Shown here piece by piece: positions 1 to 8,114 of a stretch of 16,149 bases of DNA. The notes under the pieces are model-generated. The model ran no database searches. It worked only from the letters and a program-made list of their open reading frames with translations, and was not told the DNA's origin. A program made the translations under genes and the position numbers. This DNA is from an uncultured Saprospiraceae bacterium (lineage in GTDB: Bacteria; Bacteroidota; Bacteroidia; Chitinophagales; Saprospiraceae): assembly GCA_938002705.1 (NCBI GenBank), contig CALLAG010000238.1, positions 1-16,149 on the forward strand, written 5' to 3'. Within the stretch, counting starts at the first letter, position 1. Each line of letters begins with the position of its first letter.

Positions 1-1367
1 CCTATATTGACATTAGCGATACCACAATCAGATCCTGCATATGATAAGAACAACTCAGCTTCTCTTAAGTTAGTCGTCATGATCGCAGAAGATAGTCCTT
101 GAGGCACATCATTCTGTATAGCGATTGCATTTTCGAGATCACCTTTGTACTTCATGATATATAGAATAGGCGCAAATGTCTCATGCTTAACGATCTCAAA
201 GTCTGAAGTTACTTCAGCTACACATGGCTTAACATAACAACCACTGCTGTATTTCTTACCTTTAAGTACACCACCTTCTACAGCGAACTTACCGCCTTCT
301 TCTCTGATCTTTTCTATTGTGTCTAAGTATGCATTGACAGAATCTTTATCGATAAGTGGTCCTACATGATTTTTAGGACTTAATGGATCACCGATCTTGA
401 GCTGAGCATATGCTTTGACGAGTATGTTTTTGACTTTATTATATTGAGATTCATGTATGATTAATCTACGTGTACTTGTACATCGCTGTCCACATGTACC
501 TACGGCTCCGAATACGGCTCCTGTCAATACAAGATTAAGATCAGCATCTTTAGTGATGATGATAGCATTATTACCACCTAATTCTAAGAGTGTGTTACCT
601 AATCGAGCAGCTACTGTTGCAGCGACGATCTTACCCATACGTGTACTTCCTGTAGCACTTACGAGAGGAATTCTTGTGTCATTAGACATTAGCTCACCGA
701 TCTTGTAATCACCAGTGACAAGGCTACTTACACCTTCAGGTACTTTGTTGGCCTTAAGTACATCTTGTAATATGTTATGACATGCTACAGAGCACATAGG
801 TGTCTTCTCACTACCTTTCCATACACATACATCACCACATACAAGAGCAATCATCGCATTCCACGACCACACAGCTACTGGAAAGTTAAACGCGGATATG
901 ATACCAACGATACCCATCGGGTGCCATTGCTCATACATTCTGTGTAGCGGCCTCTCACTATGCATAGTAAGACCATATAGCTGTCTTGATAGACCTACAG
1001 CAAAATCACATATATCTATCATCTCCTGTACTTCTCCCCAGCCTTCTTGTAGTGACTTACCCATCTCGTAAGAGACTAATCTTCCGAGAGCATCTTTATT
1101 AGCACGGAGTGCATCACCATATTGTCTGACGATCTCACCTCTCTGAGGTGCTGGTACTTTTCTCCATTCTACAAATGCTTTCTCGGCAGTTTTAATCACT
1201 TTCTCGTAGTCTTTCTTAGAAGTGACTTCTACAGAACCTATTGATTTTCCATCTACGGGAGAGAAGGATTCTATTTTTCCAGACTTAGATTTTATAGATT
1301 TCAAACCAGTGAATGTTCCTGGATTATTTTTTTTAAGCTTAAGCTTTTTTAAGAATGTTGCGTTCAT
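1..1367 (-). CDS. ALDH7-family aldehyde dehydrogenase (alpha-aminoadipic semialdehyde / piperideine-6-carboxylate type), C-terminus beyond window
   Basis: This is an NAD(P)-dependent aldehyde dehydrogenase. By family it most likely oxidises alpha-aminoadipic semialdehyde in lysine degradation, in the cytoplasm. I read 455 codons from the ATG at 1365-1367; about 50-60 C-terminal residues lie outside the window. Visible landmarks are the FNFP motif with the oxyanion Asn161, ELGGNNA with the general base Glu262, GQRC with the catalytic Cys296, and HETFAP around 396-400. The ELGGNNAII and GQRCTSTRR wording, together with the segment GEVQEMIDICDFAVGLSR, is typical of the antiquitin/ALDH7 branch. 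There the Glu of GEVQE and the Arg before the catalytic Cys hold the substrate's aminoadipate end; both are present. The N-terminus aligns with the family start (LKLKKNNPGTF), supporting this start. An A8 run lies in codons 12-14. The exact substrate is inferred from family only. Confidence 0.9.
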   Translation of the reverse strand, partial: MNATFLKKLKLKKNNPGTFTGLKSIKSKSGKIESFSPVDGKSIGSVEVTSKKDYEKVIKTAEKAFVEWRKVPAPQRGEIVRQYGDALRANKDALGRLVSYEMGKSLQEGWGEVQEMIDICDFAVGLSRQLYGLTMHSERPLHRMYEQWHPMGIVGIISAFNFPVAVWSWNAMIALVCGDVCVWKGSEKTPMCSVACHNILQDVLKANKVPEGVSSLVTGDYKIGELMSNDTRIPLVSATGSTRMGKIVAATVAARLGNTLLELGGNNAIIITKDADLNLVLTGAVFGAVGTCGQRCTSTRRLIIHESQYNKVKNILVKAYAQLKIGDPLSPKNHVGPLIDKDSVNAYLDTIEKIREEGGKFAVEGGVLKGKKYSSGCYVKPCVAEVTSDFEIVKHETFAPILYIMKYKGDLENAIAIQNDVPQGLSSAIMTTNLREAELFLSYAGSDCGIANVNI

Positions 1368-1393
1368 AATATTATAAATATTTTATATGGCTG

Positions 1394-1425
1394 CAAATGT
1401 ATGAAAAACATAAGGCCAATGTCAA
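1394..1425 (-). promoter_or_regulatory. Bacteroidota-type promoter of the ALDH7 gene
   Basis: Read on the minus strand, TTG (1423-1425) is followed after 21 nt by TACATTTG (1394-1401). This matches the -33 TTG / -7 TAnnTTTG promoter form known for Bacteroidota. The -7 box ends 26 nt upstream of the ATG, which implies a short leader of about 20 nt. This is the best promoter match in the window. Confidence 0.7.
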
Positions 1426-1428
1426 TAA

Positions 1429-1450
1429 ATGGCTCGTTTAAGCAAGCCAT
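1429..1450 (-). terminator. Hairpin between the beta-helix gene and the ALDH7 promoter, possible terminator
   Basis: On the minus strand the bases form ATGGCTTG, loop CTTAAA, CGAGCCAT: an 8-bp stem with one T-G pair. It lies 39 nt after the beta-helix stop codon and just upstream of the ALDH7 -33 element, so it could end the upstream transcript or act as an operator. The bases after the stem (TTATTGAC) are only weakly T-rich, so a strong intrinsic terminator is doubtful. Confidence 0.35.
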
Positions 1451-1488
1451 CACAATTAGAGGGTTTTTACAATTTTAAATTATTTGAC

Positions 1489-4074
1489 TTATGGTCTTGG
1501 TATACTTCTGATGTAACCATTAGTCATGATTATAGTACAGCAATCACTCTGTACTTCTATGACATTACTGAACTCTGATGTATTATCATCAAGGTCTCTT
1601 GCAGTAGCAGTGATAATTGTACCAACTTCTATATCAAGTCCTTTGGTATCGATGACAAATTCGAATCTGCTTTGTGTTCTTGTAGATGAGATACCAGTAC
1701 CATCATTATTATATGTTCCTACCGTTGCATCACCATCGTCAGCAGAACCTTCTATGCCTTCATGAAAGAATATGTGTCCTTCTCCGAATGATGCGGTATA
1801 GCCTGATGGTAACGGACTTGGACTGTCACCATAATCTGAAATAAATATTTCTATTGCAGATCCTGATGGAGCAAATCCAGATACAGTCAATATAGAATCT
1901 ACAGACCATGTGACGTTATCAAATACCGGAAAATTAATAAGGTTGTTCCCACCACTGTCACCATCACCGTTATCATTAGTTGTAACGCCGTCATAATCTA
2001 AGTCTATTCCTAATGCATCGTTATCAAACATAGAATTACGGCTTATTCTGTTTCTTGTTGCACCATTAGTAACAGCGACAGCTGCATCACCATTGAAGTG
2101 AATTTTATTACCTACTATATCAGGATCAGATACCACCATTGATGGATCATAACCTATTATAGCATCTTTAGAATCTACAGTTATTAGAACACCCCTTTTA
2201 CCATTTCCGAGTTGAGTAATTCCATCTGCACCTACACCTATACAGTTACCAGATACAATGGTACTATCTGCTCTTGATATTCTGATGCCGTCTTCGATAT
2301 TACCAGAGATTACATTTTTTTCTATATCGTCTCTTACACCATCACCGTTAGTGCCTATCCTTGTGGATGGGTATGAGTTGATGTCTATGCCATTATTTAG
2401 ATTTCCCAATGCAGTATTACCCGTGACATCTGTGCCTATATAATTTCCTGCTATGACATTAGCTCGACCGGTTCCATTAACGAGAGTTCGGATTCCCGTA
2501 CCATTATATGACATAATATTACGTTCGAGAACATCATGATTTCCATCACTATCAGTTCCTATTTGGTTATAACTTGATGCACCACTTATCTGCACACCAT
2601 AGTTACCGTTAGTTAATCCACTGAGTCCAGTCACATCAGGGCCTAAGTAATTACCGGCAACAACTTGATAGTCAGAATCTATAATACGTATTCCATCGAC
2701 ATTATTACCAGATATGATGTTACGCATATGATTAGGATTTGGACTAGATAATCTATCATCTATACCTATAATATTCACACCTGTAGCACGATATATTGCT
2801 GTTCCATTGTATCTGTTAGGTAGTGCATTAGTGCCATTCTTATCTGTACCTACAAAATTGCCAGCAAATAAGATGGTAGAGCAATTCTGCATGTATCCTC
2901 CGAAATAACTTGATGAAAGTAAGTTTCCTTCATTAGCGTCATTGATACCATCGGCATTAGTCCCTATATATGAATCGGAAAGGTTATACATCTGTATTCC
3001 ATAACTACTATTACTAGGACTGAATCCGTCTGACAGTCCATCTACACCTGTACCGATATAATTACCCCAGAAGAAATTTTCTACACCACCACTTCTATTA
3101 GAGTAGATTCCTTTTCGGAATCTATGTATTGCCATACCAGAAACTTGTGCATAGCTTGCGAAAAAACTAAGCCCATCATAGAGGTTAGTATTACCTATCA
3201 GTTCTATATTAATTACTCTACTTGGTATATCTCCTTGTACAGAACCAGCTTGTGTGTAGCCGTTTATGTGTATATAATCATCTCTTATCAAGTCGAATGT
3301 AGTGGTAGGACTTATGATATGAGGTCCAGTACCAGGTATCATAAAAATTGATGTTTCCATCAGTGGATCTATGATTTCTGTATCATTACTTTGATCAAGA
3401 TTTGTATTATCAAGCTCGTTACTATTGATTATGAATTGCCTTAGAGAACCTTGGCCGGCATTATTAATATTAACGATAACATCATAACTGTATCCGAAAT
3501 CTATTTCTATAAGACTTCCTGATACTGCAGAGGCCACAGATATTTCAGATACTGATTGTGCCACGGTGGTAGCTGTTGTAAGTGTGGATATGTTAGCGTT
3601 TGATGTATTTGCTGGAGCGTCCGCTTTGTCGGGGCTGATACCGCCTATTTCATTTATATAATCTGATGTACCGTTAGACCGATAGGTATGTACAGGAATA
3701 ATAGGTTTTCCTCTATTATTACGGCCTCTGTTAGAATTTAAGCTATTGTTGACTACTCTTATAAAGTAATTACCTGGGCTACTAATAGTAAATGAGTAAT
3801 CCCCAGTAATAGTAGTCGTTGTATTTGATATAAAATCACCAGAGGAATCATATAGTTCTACTATTACATTTTCTACCAATATATCACCGTCAGCCCATCC
3901 AGAGGCCATAGCTATAGAATTGGCATTAGTATAGTCCCTTGCATTACCCCCACCATAGTTAATATCCTCAAAGACACGACCTGAAAGGGTAAAGTTAATA
4001 GGTGTCACTGCCTTTGATGAGATAGGAAGTAGCAGTAGTAACGATAAGATAAATTGTAATAGATTTAAATTCAA
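1489..4074 (-). CDS. Secreted right-handed beta-helix (NosD-like) surface protein
   Basis: This 861-residue exported protein has no recognisable enzyme motif. Residues 1-22 form a signal peptide (hydrophobic LLQFILSLLLLLP, then SSKA). Residues 27-110 resemble an SdrD B-like/Cna-B beta-sandwich (SGRVFED, GDYSFTI, GNYFIRV). Around 203-215 is the GSLRQFI motif that often precedes beta-helices in Bacteroidota adhesin-like proteins. Residues about 300-690 are a parallel beta-helix with repeats of GNYIGTD and IGTxxDG type. Residues 690-720 hold an Asp/Gly-rich segment (DYDGVTTNDNGDGDSGG) that usually closes such helices and may bind calcium. A last beta domain (about 720-845) ends in a short CC-containing tail. 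I see no type IX sorting domain at the end. The start is the first ATG before the signal peptide. The likely role is surface adhesion or glycan binding, which is inference. Confidence 0.8.
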   Translation of the reverse strand: MNLNLLQFILSLLLLLPISSKAVTPINFTLSGRVFEDINYGGGNARDYTNANSIAMASGWADGDILVENVIVELYDSSGDFISNTTTTITGDYSFTISSPGNYFIRVVNNSLNSNRGRNNRGKPIIPVHTYRSNGTSDYINEIGGISPDKADAPANTSNANISTLTTATTVAQSVSEISVASAVSGSLIEIDFGYSYDVIVNINNAGQGSLRQFIINSNELDNTNLDQSNDTEIIDPLMETSIFMIPGTGPHIISPTTTFDLIRDDYIHINGYTQAGSVQGDIPSRVINIELIGNTNLYDGLSFFASYAQVSGMAIHRFRKGIYSNRSGGVENFFWGNYIGTGVDGLSDGFSPSNSSYGIQMYNLSDSYIGTNADGINDANEGNLLSSSYFGGYMQNCSTILFAGNFVGTDKNGTNALPNRYNGTAIYRATGVNIIGIDDRLSSPNPNHMRNIISGNNVDGIRIIDSDYQVVAGNYLGPDVTGLSGLTNGNYGVQISGASSYNQIGTDSDGNHDVLERNIMSYNGTGIRTLVNGTGRANVIAGNYIGTDVTGNTALGNLNNGIDINSYPSTRIGTNGDGVRDDIEKNVISGNIEDGIRISRADSTIVSGNCIGVGADGITQLGNGKRGVLITVDSKDAIIGYDPSMVVSDPDIVGNKIHFNGDAAVAVTNGATRNRISRNSMFDNDALGIDLDYDGVTTNDNGDGDSGGNNLINFPVFDNVTWSVDSILTVSGFAPSGSAIEIFISDYGDSPSPLPSGYTASFGEGHIFFHEGIEGSADDGDATVGTYNNDGTGISSTRTQSRFEFVIDTKGLDIEVGTIITATARDLDDNTSEFSNVIEVQSDCCTIIMTNGYIRSIPRP
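2035..3066 (-). repeat. Beta-helix coding repeats, period 66-69 codons
   Basis: Two interleaved motif series recur within the beta-helix protein. GN(Y/F/C)(I/V/L)G begins at residues 337, 405, 474, 543 and 609, and the I(I)GTxxDG-like motif at 370, 436, 505, 573 and 640. Both advance by 66-69 residues, about 200 bp. The second motif is usually followed by xxDxxExNxISGN and then GIxI. Each unit probably makes about three coils of the helix. Confidence 0.75.
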
Positions 4075-4402
4075 TGGGCCTTATATGTTAAAAAAGTATA
4101 ATGTGTAATAACCATGCCAACTTCACTGGCGGAAAGTAGATTATAACAAGTGAAAATAAAGGATGTCTTAGGTGAGAAATTGCAGAAACCAAAAGTTTAT
4201 TGGCAATAAAGTCCTTAAATTTGATTCAGATTACGCGATAAATGCCGAATTAGCCAAAAAACACTATAAGTGAAGACACTTTCTGGCGAGTCAGTAGTTA
4301 ATTGTATTAAAGATATACCTTTTACAAATTACAAATCAGTAAATAACTGCGATTACATAGGGCTTTCCCTAATATTGTGATCCTAAAAGTAGAAATAGAC
4401 AT
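4075..4402. other. 328-bp divergent spacer between the beta-helix gene and secA
   Basis: No gene is supported here; the only ORFs are a few codons long. It must hold promoters for both directions. For secA the best -7 match is TAAATTTG at 4216-4223, a perfect TAnnTTTG but without a TTG at the right distance. A weaker one is TACCTTTT at 4316-4323. If the first is used, the secA leader would be about 170 nt. A tandem TTACAAA repeat lies at 4322-4335 and a small hairpin TAGGG-CTTT-CCCTA at 4358-4371, 31 nt before the secA ATG. Confidence 0.5.
4091..4120 (-). promoter_or_regulatory. Candidate promoter of the beta-helix gene
   Basis: On the minus strand, TTG (4118-4120) is followed after 19 nt by TACTTTTT (4091-4098), which matches TAnnTTTG at all but the last base. 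It ends 16 nt before the ATG, so the leader would be very short. The position is right but the match is imperfect in AT-rich DNA. Confidence 0.4.
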
Positions 4403-4415
4403 ATGTTAAACATAT
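4401..4415 (+). promoter_or_regulatory. Perfect 15-nt palindrome spanning the secA start codon
   Basis: ATATGTT-A-AACATAT is a perfect inverted repeat with the secA ATG (4403-4405) in its left arm. In RNA it could fold as a 6-bp stem with a TAA loop that hides the start codon; in DNA it could be an operator. It is AT-rich and therefore weak, and could be chance. See the finding on this site. Confidence 0.4.
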
Positions 4416-7400
4416 TTAAGAAAGTATTTGGGACGAAGTATGATAAAGACGTCAAAGCAATCAATCCTTATGTTGATAAAATAAACGGATTCTATAGTCA
4501 ATATCAGTCACTAAGTCATGACGAACTCAGAAACAAAACGATAGAATTCAGGGCTCGTATCAAGGAATATCTAATAGAAATCGACGGTCAGATAGCACAA
4601 GCAGAACAAGATGCACTATCTGAACAAGATCTAGCTAATAGAGAAGATATATACCGAGAAATCGACGAATTAGTTAAGGAAAGAGATACGCTTCTAGAAG
4701 AAGTATTGATGGATATACTGCCAGAAGCATTTGCTGTAGTTAAGGAGACAGCACGTCGATTTACGGAGAATCCGACTATTGAAGTAACCGCTACAGACCA
4801 AGATAGAGATCTAGCTGTTAATAATACATTTGTTACCGTAGATGGCGATAGAGCGACTTGGAAGAACTCATGGACGGCTGCAGGGGGAGATATCACATGG
4901 AACATGGTACACTATGATGTACAGTTGATAGGTGGATATGTACTACACTCTGGCAAGGTCGCTGAGATGCAGACAGGAGAAGGTAAGACCTTAGTGGCGA
5001 CTCTACCGGCATACCTTAATGGCCTTACCGGCAAGGGAGTACATGTCATAACCGTTAACGATTATCTTGCAAGAAGAGATAGTGAATGGGTAGGTCCCAT
5101 ATTCCAGTTCTTACATCTGACGATAGACTGTATCGATAAGCACAAGCCACACTCACCAGGCAGGGTAGCCGCGTATAAGTGTGATATCGTATATGGTACT
5201 AATAACGAGTTTGGCTTCGATTATCTAAGAGATAATATGGTCAAGTCACAAGAAGAAAAAGTACAGGGTAAGCATCACTATGCTATGATAGATGAGGTAG
5301 ATTCTGTACTCATAGACGATGCAAGAACACCGCTGATCATATCGGGTCCAGTACCCAAAGGCACAGAGGAGCAAGAATACCACATTCTTAAGCCCAAAGT
5401 AGAAAGGCTAATCAATGCACAGCGTAAGATGGCTACAGACTATCTTGCTAAAGCAAAGCAACTCTTCAAAGATGGTAATACTGGACACGATGAGGGAGAT
5501 ACAGGGATGGCCTTACTCAGATCATACAGAGCATTACCTAAGTATAGACCACTCATCAAGTTCTTAAGTGAGGATGGTGTCAAAGCGACACTTCAGAAAG
5601 CGGAGAACTACTATATGCAAGAGCAAAGCAAGAACATGCATCTTGTAGATGATGACTTACTATTTACCATAGATGAAAAAAACCGTAATGTAGAACTAAC
5701 AGAAAAGGGAACAGAATTTCTATCTAATGGCGAGAATGACAAAGGTTTTTTCGTTATGCCAGATATAGCTGATGAGATGCAAGCTATAGATCAGGAGATG
5801 AAAACAACTGGTGTAGATCTGACAGAAAAGAAAACGGAACTAATACAAGATTATTCTGTAAAGTCACGAAGACTGCATGCCGTCAGTCAACTACTCAAAG
5901 CGTATACGATTTTTGAGAAAGAAGAAGAATATGTAGTCATAGATGGTCAAGTAAAAATCGTCGATGAGTCTACAGGACGTATGATGGAAGGCAGAAGATA
6001 TTCTGACGGATTACACCAAGCACTAGAGGCTAAGGAAAATGTAAAAGTAGGAGACATCACACAGACGTATGCTACAATTACGTTACAGAATTATTTCAGA
6101 ATGTATCACAAGCTGTCAGGGATGACAGGTACTGCAGAGACAGAAGCAGGAGAGTTCTGGGAGATATACAAATTAGACGTGGTTGTTATACCTACTAATA
6201 GACCAATAATCAGAAAGGATGAAGAAGATCTTGTCTATAAGACAGCAAGAGAAAAATATAATGCCGTTATAGATGAGATAGAGAGACTCACGAAAGCAGG
6301 AAGACCAGTACTACTGGGTACGACGACTGTAGATATATCTGAGAAGCTCAGTAGAATGCTACAACTCAAAGGTATCAGCCACAATGTCCTGAATGCCAAG
6401 CAACACCAGAGAGAAGCAGAAATCGTAGGTGAAGCGGGAATGCCAGGTAAGGTTACTATAGCAACTAACATGGCCGGTAGAGGTACCGATATTAAGATCT
6501 CAGACGAAGTAAAAAAAGCAGGTGGTCTTGCCATAATAGCGACTGAGAGACATGATTCTCGACGAGTAGATAGACAGCTCAGAGGACGTGCAGGTAGACA
6601 AGGAGATCCAGGTTCTTCACAGTTCTATGTATCTCTGGAGGATAAGCTGATGAGGCTATTTAATTCTGAGAGGATATCAGGTGTGATGGATAAGATGGGA
6701 CACAAAGAAGGTGAGGTCATCCAACATAAAATGATTACCAAGTCTATAGAGAGAGCTCAGAAAAAAGTAGAAGAAAATAACTTTGGTATCAGAAAGAGAC
6801 TACTAGAGTATGATGATGTGATGAATATCCAGAGAGTAGCGATCTATAAGAGAAGAAATAACGCCCTCTCAGGAGAAAGACTTTCTGTGGATTTATACAA
6901 CATGATAACTTCACTGACAGAAGGACTGGTAGAAGATCACAAGTCAGCGGGCAACTATAATAGTTTTCAGAATGATTGTCTGACGGCATTATCATTGGAC
7001 ACTAAGATTGATGAAGTAACTTTCACTGAGGGTACGGTACCACAATTAGTGGAAATGTTCCAAGCGGAAGTTTTTGAAAACTATAAAAAGAAGACAGAGA
7101 AAATAACTGAAATACTTCTCCCCGTAGTCAAATCAGTACTCGAAAGAGAAGGCCATAGATACAAGCGTATTGCTATACCTTATGTAAGCACAACGAGAGA
7201 GAAGCCACTACCGATAGCTGCAGATCTGCAGAAAGCAGTAGATAGCGAAGGTGAGACAATTATGAAAGACATCGAGAAGGCATTGACATTAGCCCTCATC
7301 GATGAAAACTGGAAAGAACACCTCAGAAGTACAGACGAACTGAAAGACTCTGTACAGTCAGCATCATTTGAGCAGAAAGATCCTCTTGTAGTCTATAAGA

Positions 7401-7708
7401 TGGAAGCGTACGAATTATTTGAGCAACTGGTCTACAAAATAAACTTCGATACTATATCGTATCTAATGGGAGGAAAGCTGATGATAGGTAGTCCCGAAGA
7501 TGTACGTGAGGCAAAAGAAAAGAAAACTGATTTTAAAAATGTGAAAACCAGCAGAGCTGATGCCGCAAGAAGACAAGCAGCTATGCAGGCAGGTCAAGCA
7601 GAAAGACCTAAGCTGGAGACATTTAAAAGAGACGAGAAGAAAATCAAAAGAAATGACCCTTGCCCGTGTGGTAGTGGTAAGAAATACAAACAATGCCATG
7701 GCAAATAG
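4403..7708 (+). CDS. secA: Protein translocase ATPase SecA
   Basis: This is the motor ATPase that drives unfolded preproteins through SecYEG at the inner membrane. It has 1101 residues against about 900 in E. coli. Motifs in order are Walker A MQTGEGKT (189-196), DEVD Walker B (297-300) followed by SVLIDDARTPLIISGP, motif VI QLRGRAGRQGDPG (725-737), the scaffold/IRA1 segment with WKEHL (970-974), and the C-terminal zinc site CPCGSGKKYKQCH (Cys1087, Cys1089, Cys1098, His1099). Relative to E. coli there are extra blocks: a charged coil at about 55-100, about 50 residues at 120-170, and a long insertion in the preprotein cross-linking region (about 316-490). Such insertions are usual in Bacteroidota SecA. 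The start MLNIFKKVFG matches the family N-terminus. It is first of a likely three-gene operon, its last codons overlapping the SPOR gene by 11 nt. Confidence 0.98.
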   Translation: MLNIFKKVFGTKYDKDVKAINPYVDKINGFYSQYQSLSHDELRNKTIEFRARIKEYLIEIDGQIAQAEQDALSEQDLANREDIYREIDELVKERDTLLEEVLMDILPEAFAVVKETARRFTENPTIEVTATDQDRDLAVNNTFVTVDGDRATWKNSWTAAGGDITWNMVHYDVQLIGGYVLHSGKVAEMQTGEGKTLVATLPAYLNGLTGKGVHVITVNDYLARRDSEWVGPIFQFLHLTIDCIDKHKPHSPGRVAAYKCDIVYGTNNEFGFDYLRDNMVKSQEEKVQGKHHYAMIDEVDSVLIDDARTPLIISGPVPKGTEEQEYHILKPKVERLINAQRKMATDYLAKAKQLFKDGNTGHDEGDTGMALLRSYRALPKYRPLIKFLSEDGVKATLQKAENYYMQEQSKNMHLVDDDLLFTIDEKNRNVELTEKGTEFLSNGENDKGFFVMPDIADEMQAIDQEMKTTGVDLTEKKTELIQDYSVKSRRLHAVSQLLKAYTIFEKEEEYVVIDGQVKIVDESTGRMMEGRRYSDGLHQALEAKENVKVGDITQTYATITLQNYFRMYHKLSGMTGTAETEAGEFWEIYKLDVVVIPTNRPIIRKDEEDLVYKTAREKYNAVIDEIERLTKAGRPVLLGTTTVDISEKLSRMLQLKGISHNVLNAKQHQREAEIVGEAGMPGKVTIATNMAGRGTDIKISDEVKKAGGLAIIATERHDSRRVDRQLRGRAGRQGDPGSSQFYVSLEDKLMRLFNSERISGVMDKMGHKEGEVIQHKMITKSIERAQKKVEENNFGIRKRLLEYDDVMNIQRVAIYKRRNNALSGERLSVDLYNMITSLTEGLVEDHKSAGNYNSFQNDCLTALSLDTKIDEVTFTEGTVPQLVEMFQAEVFENYKKKTEKITEILLPVVKSVLEREGHRYKRIAIPYVSTTREKPLPIAADLQKAVDSEGETIMKDIEKALTLALIDENWKEHLRSTDELKDSVQSASFEQKDPLVVYKMEAYELFEQLVYKINFDTISYLMGGKLMIGSPEDVREAKEKKTDFKNVKTSRADAARRQAAMQAGQAERPKLETFKRDEKKIKRNDPCPCGSGKKYKQCHGK

Positions 7709-8114
7709 TCCAAAATATATCTTGATAAGAACATTATTAATAGCTGTAACAGTAATTGTTATCGGACTTAAGTCAGATGCACAAGTTATAATCAATGAAG
7801 AGCCTGCTATCATCAAACTGATGGAAGTATACAAGAGCAAGAATGCACAGAGCCCTATCGTAAGGGCATGGCGTATACAGATCATGGCGACGAGCGATAG
7901 GATGGAGATGGAGCAAGCGTACAAGAAATTTGAAATACTCTATCCTCATATAGAATATACATGGGAGCATAACCCACCATACTATCAGGTCAGAGTAGGC
8001 GCATATGAAAGAAAGGCGGACTTAGAAGCCACGCTTCTGGAGATGAAGCAAGACTTTCCACTATCCATACCAGTCCAGGACGATATTGCTAAGAGAGACT
8101 TAGTGGAATTCTAA
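7698..8114 (+). CDS. Exported SPOR-domain protein
   Basis: This 138-residue protein has an N-terminal signal peptide or anchor (residues 1-29: basic start, hydrophobic LLIAVTVIVIGL, then SDAQ). One SPOR-like domain covers about 57-133, recognised from WRIQIMATSDRMEMEQAYKKF and YYQVRVGAYERKADLEATL, the two beta-alpha halves typical of the fold. SPOR domains bind denuded peptidoglycan glycan strands, usually at division or remodelling sites; the periplasmic location follows from the signal. I chose the ATG at 7698 because the hydrophobic signal begins right after it. The reading frame stays open upstream to 7560, but those 46 codons lie wholly inside secA and would put a charged stretch before the signal. 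It overlaps secA by 11 nt and rodA by 1 nt (TAATG), suggesting translational coupling. A job helping RodA is inference. Confidence 0.85.
   Translation: MANSPKYILIRTLLIAVTVIVIGLKSDAQVIINEEPAIIKLMEVYKSKNAQSPIVRAWRIQIMATSDRMEMEQAYKKFEILYPHIEYTWEHNPPYYQVRVGAYERKADLEATLLEMKQDFPLSIPVQDDIAKRDLVEF

Noticed and set aside
457..708. 83-codon plus-strand ORF inside the ALDH7 gene
   Set aside because: Antisense to the conserved catalytic region of ALDH7; no start signal or family likeness.
1327..1334. A8 homopolymer near the ALDH7 start as a phase-variable tract
   Set aside because: Eight bases encoding KKN in an AT-rich genome is unremarkable, and a central metabolic enzyme is an unlikely phase-variable gene.
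2035..3066. Repeats considered as a CRISPR or DNA tandem array
   Set aside because: The periodicity is at protein level; the DNA copies are diverged and lie in one continuous reading frame.
7560..7697. Longer start for the SPOR protein (adds 46 residues)
   Set aside because: The added part lies wholly inside secA, is highly charged and would bury the signal peptide; the ATG at 7698 leads straight into the signal.
7463..7924. 153-codon minus-strand ORF across the secA/SPOR junction
   Set aside because: It lies antisense to two well-supported genes and shows no family motif; its hydrophobic look comes from the complement of charged plus-strand codons.
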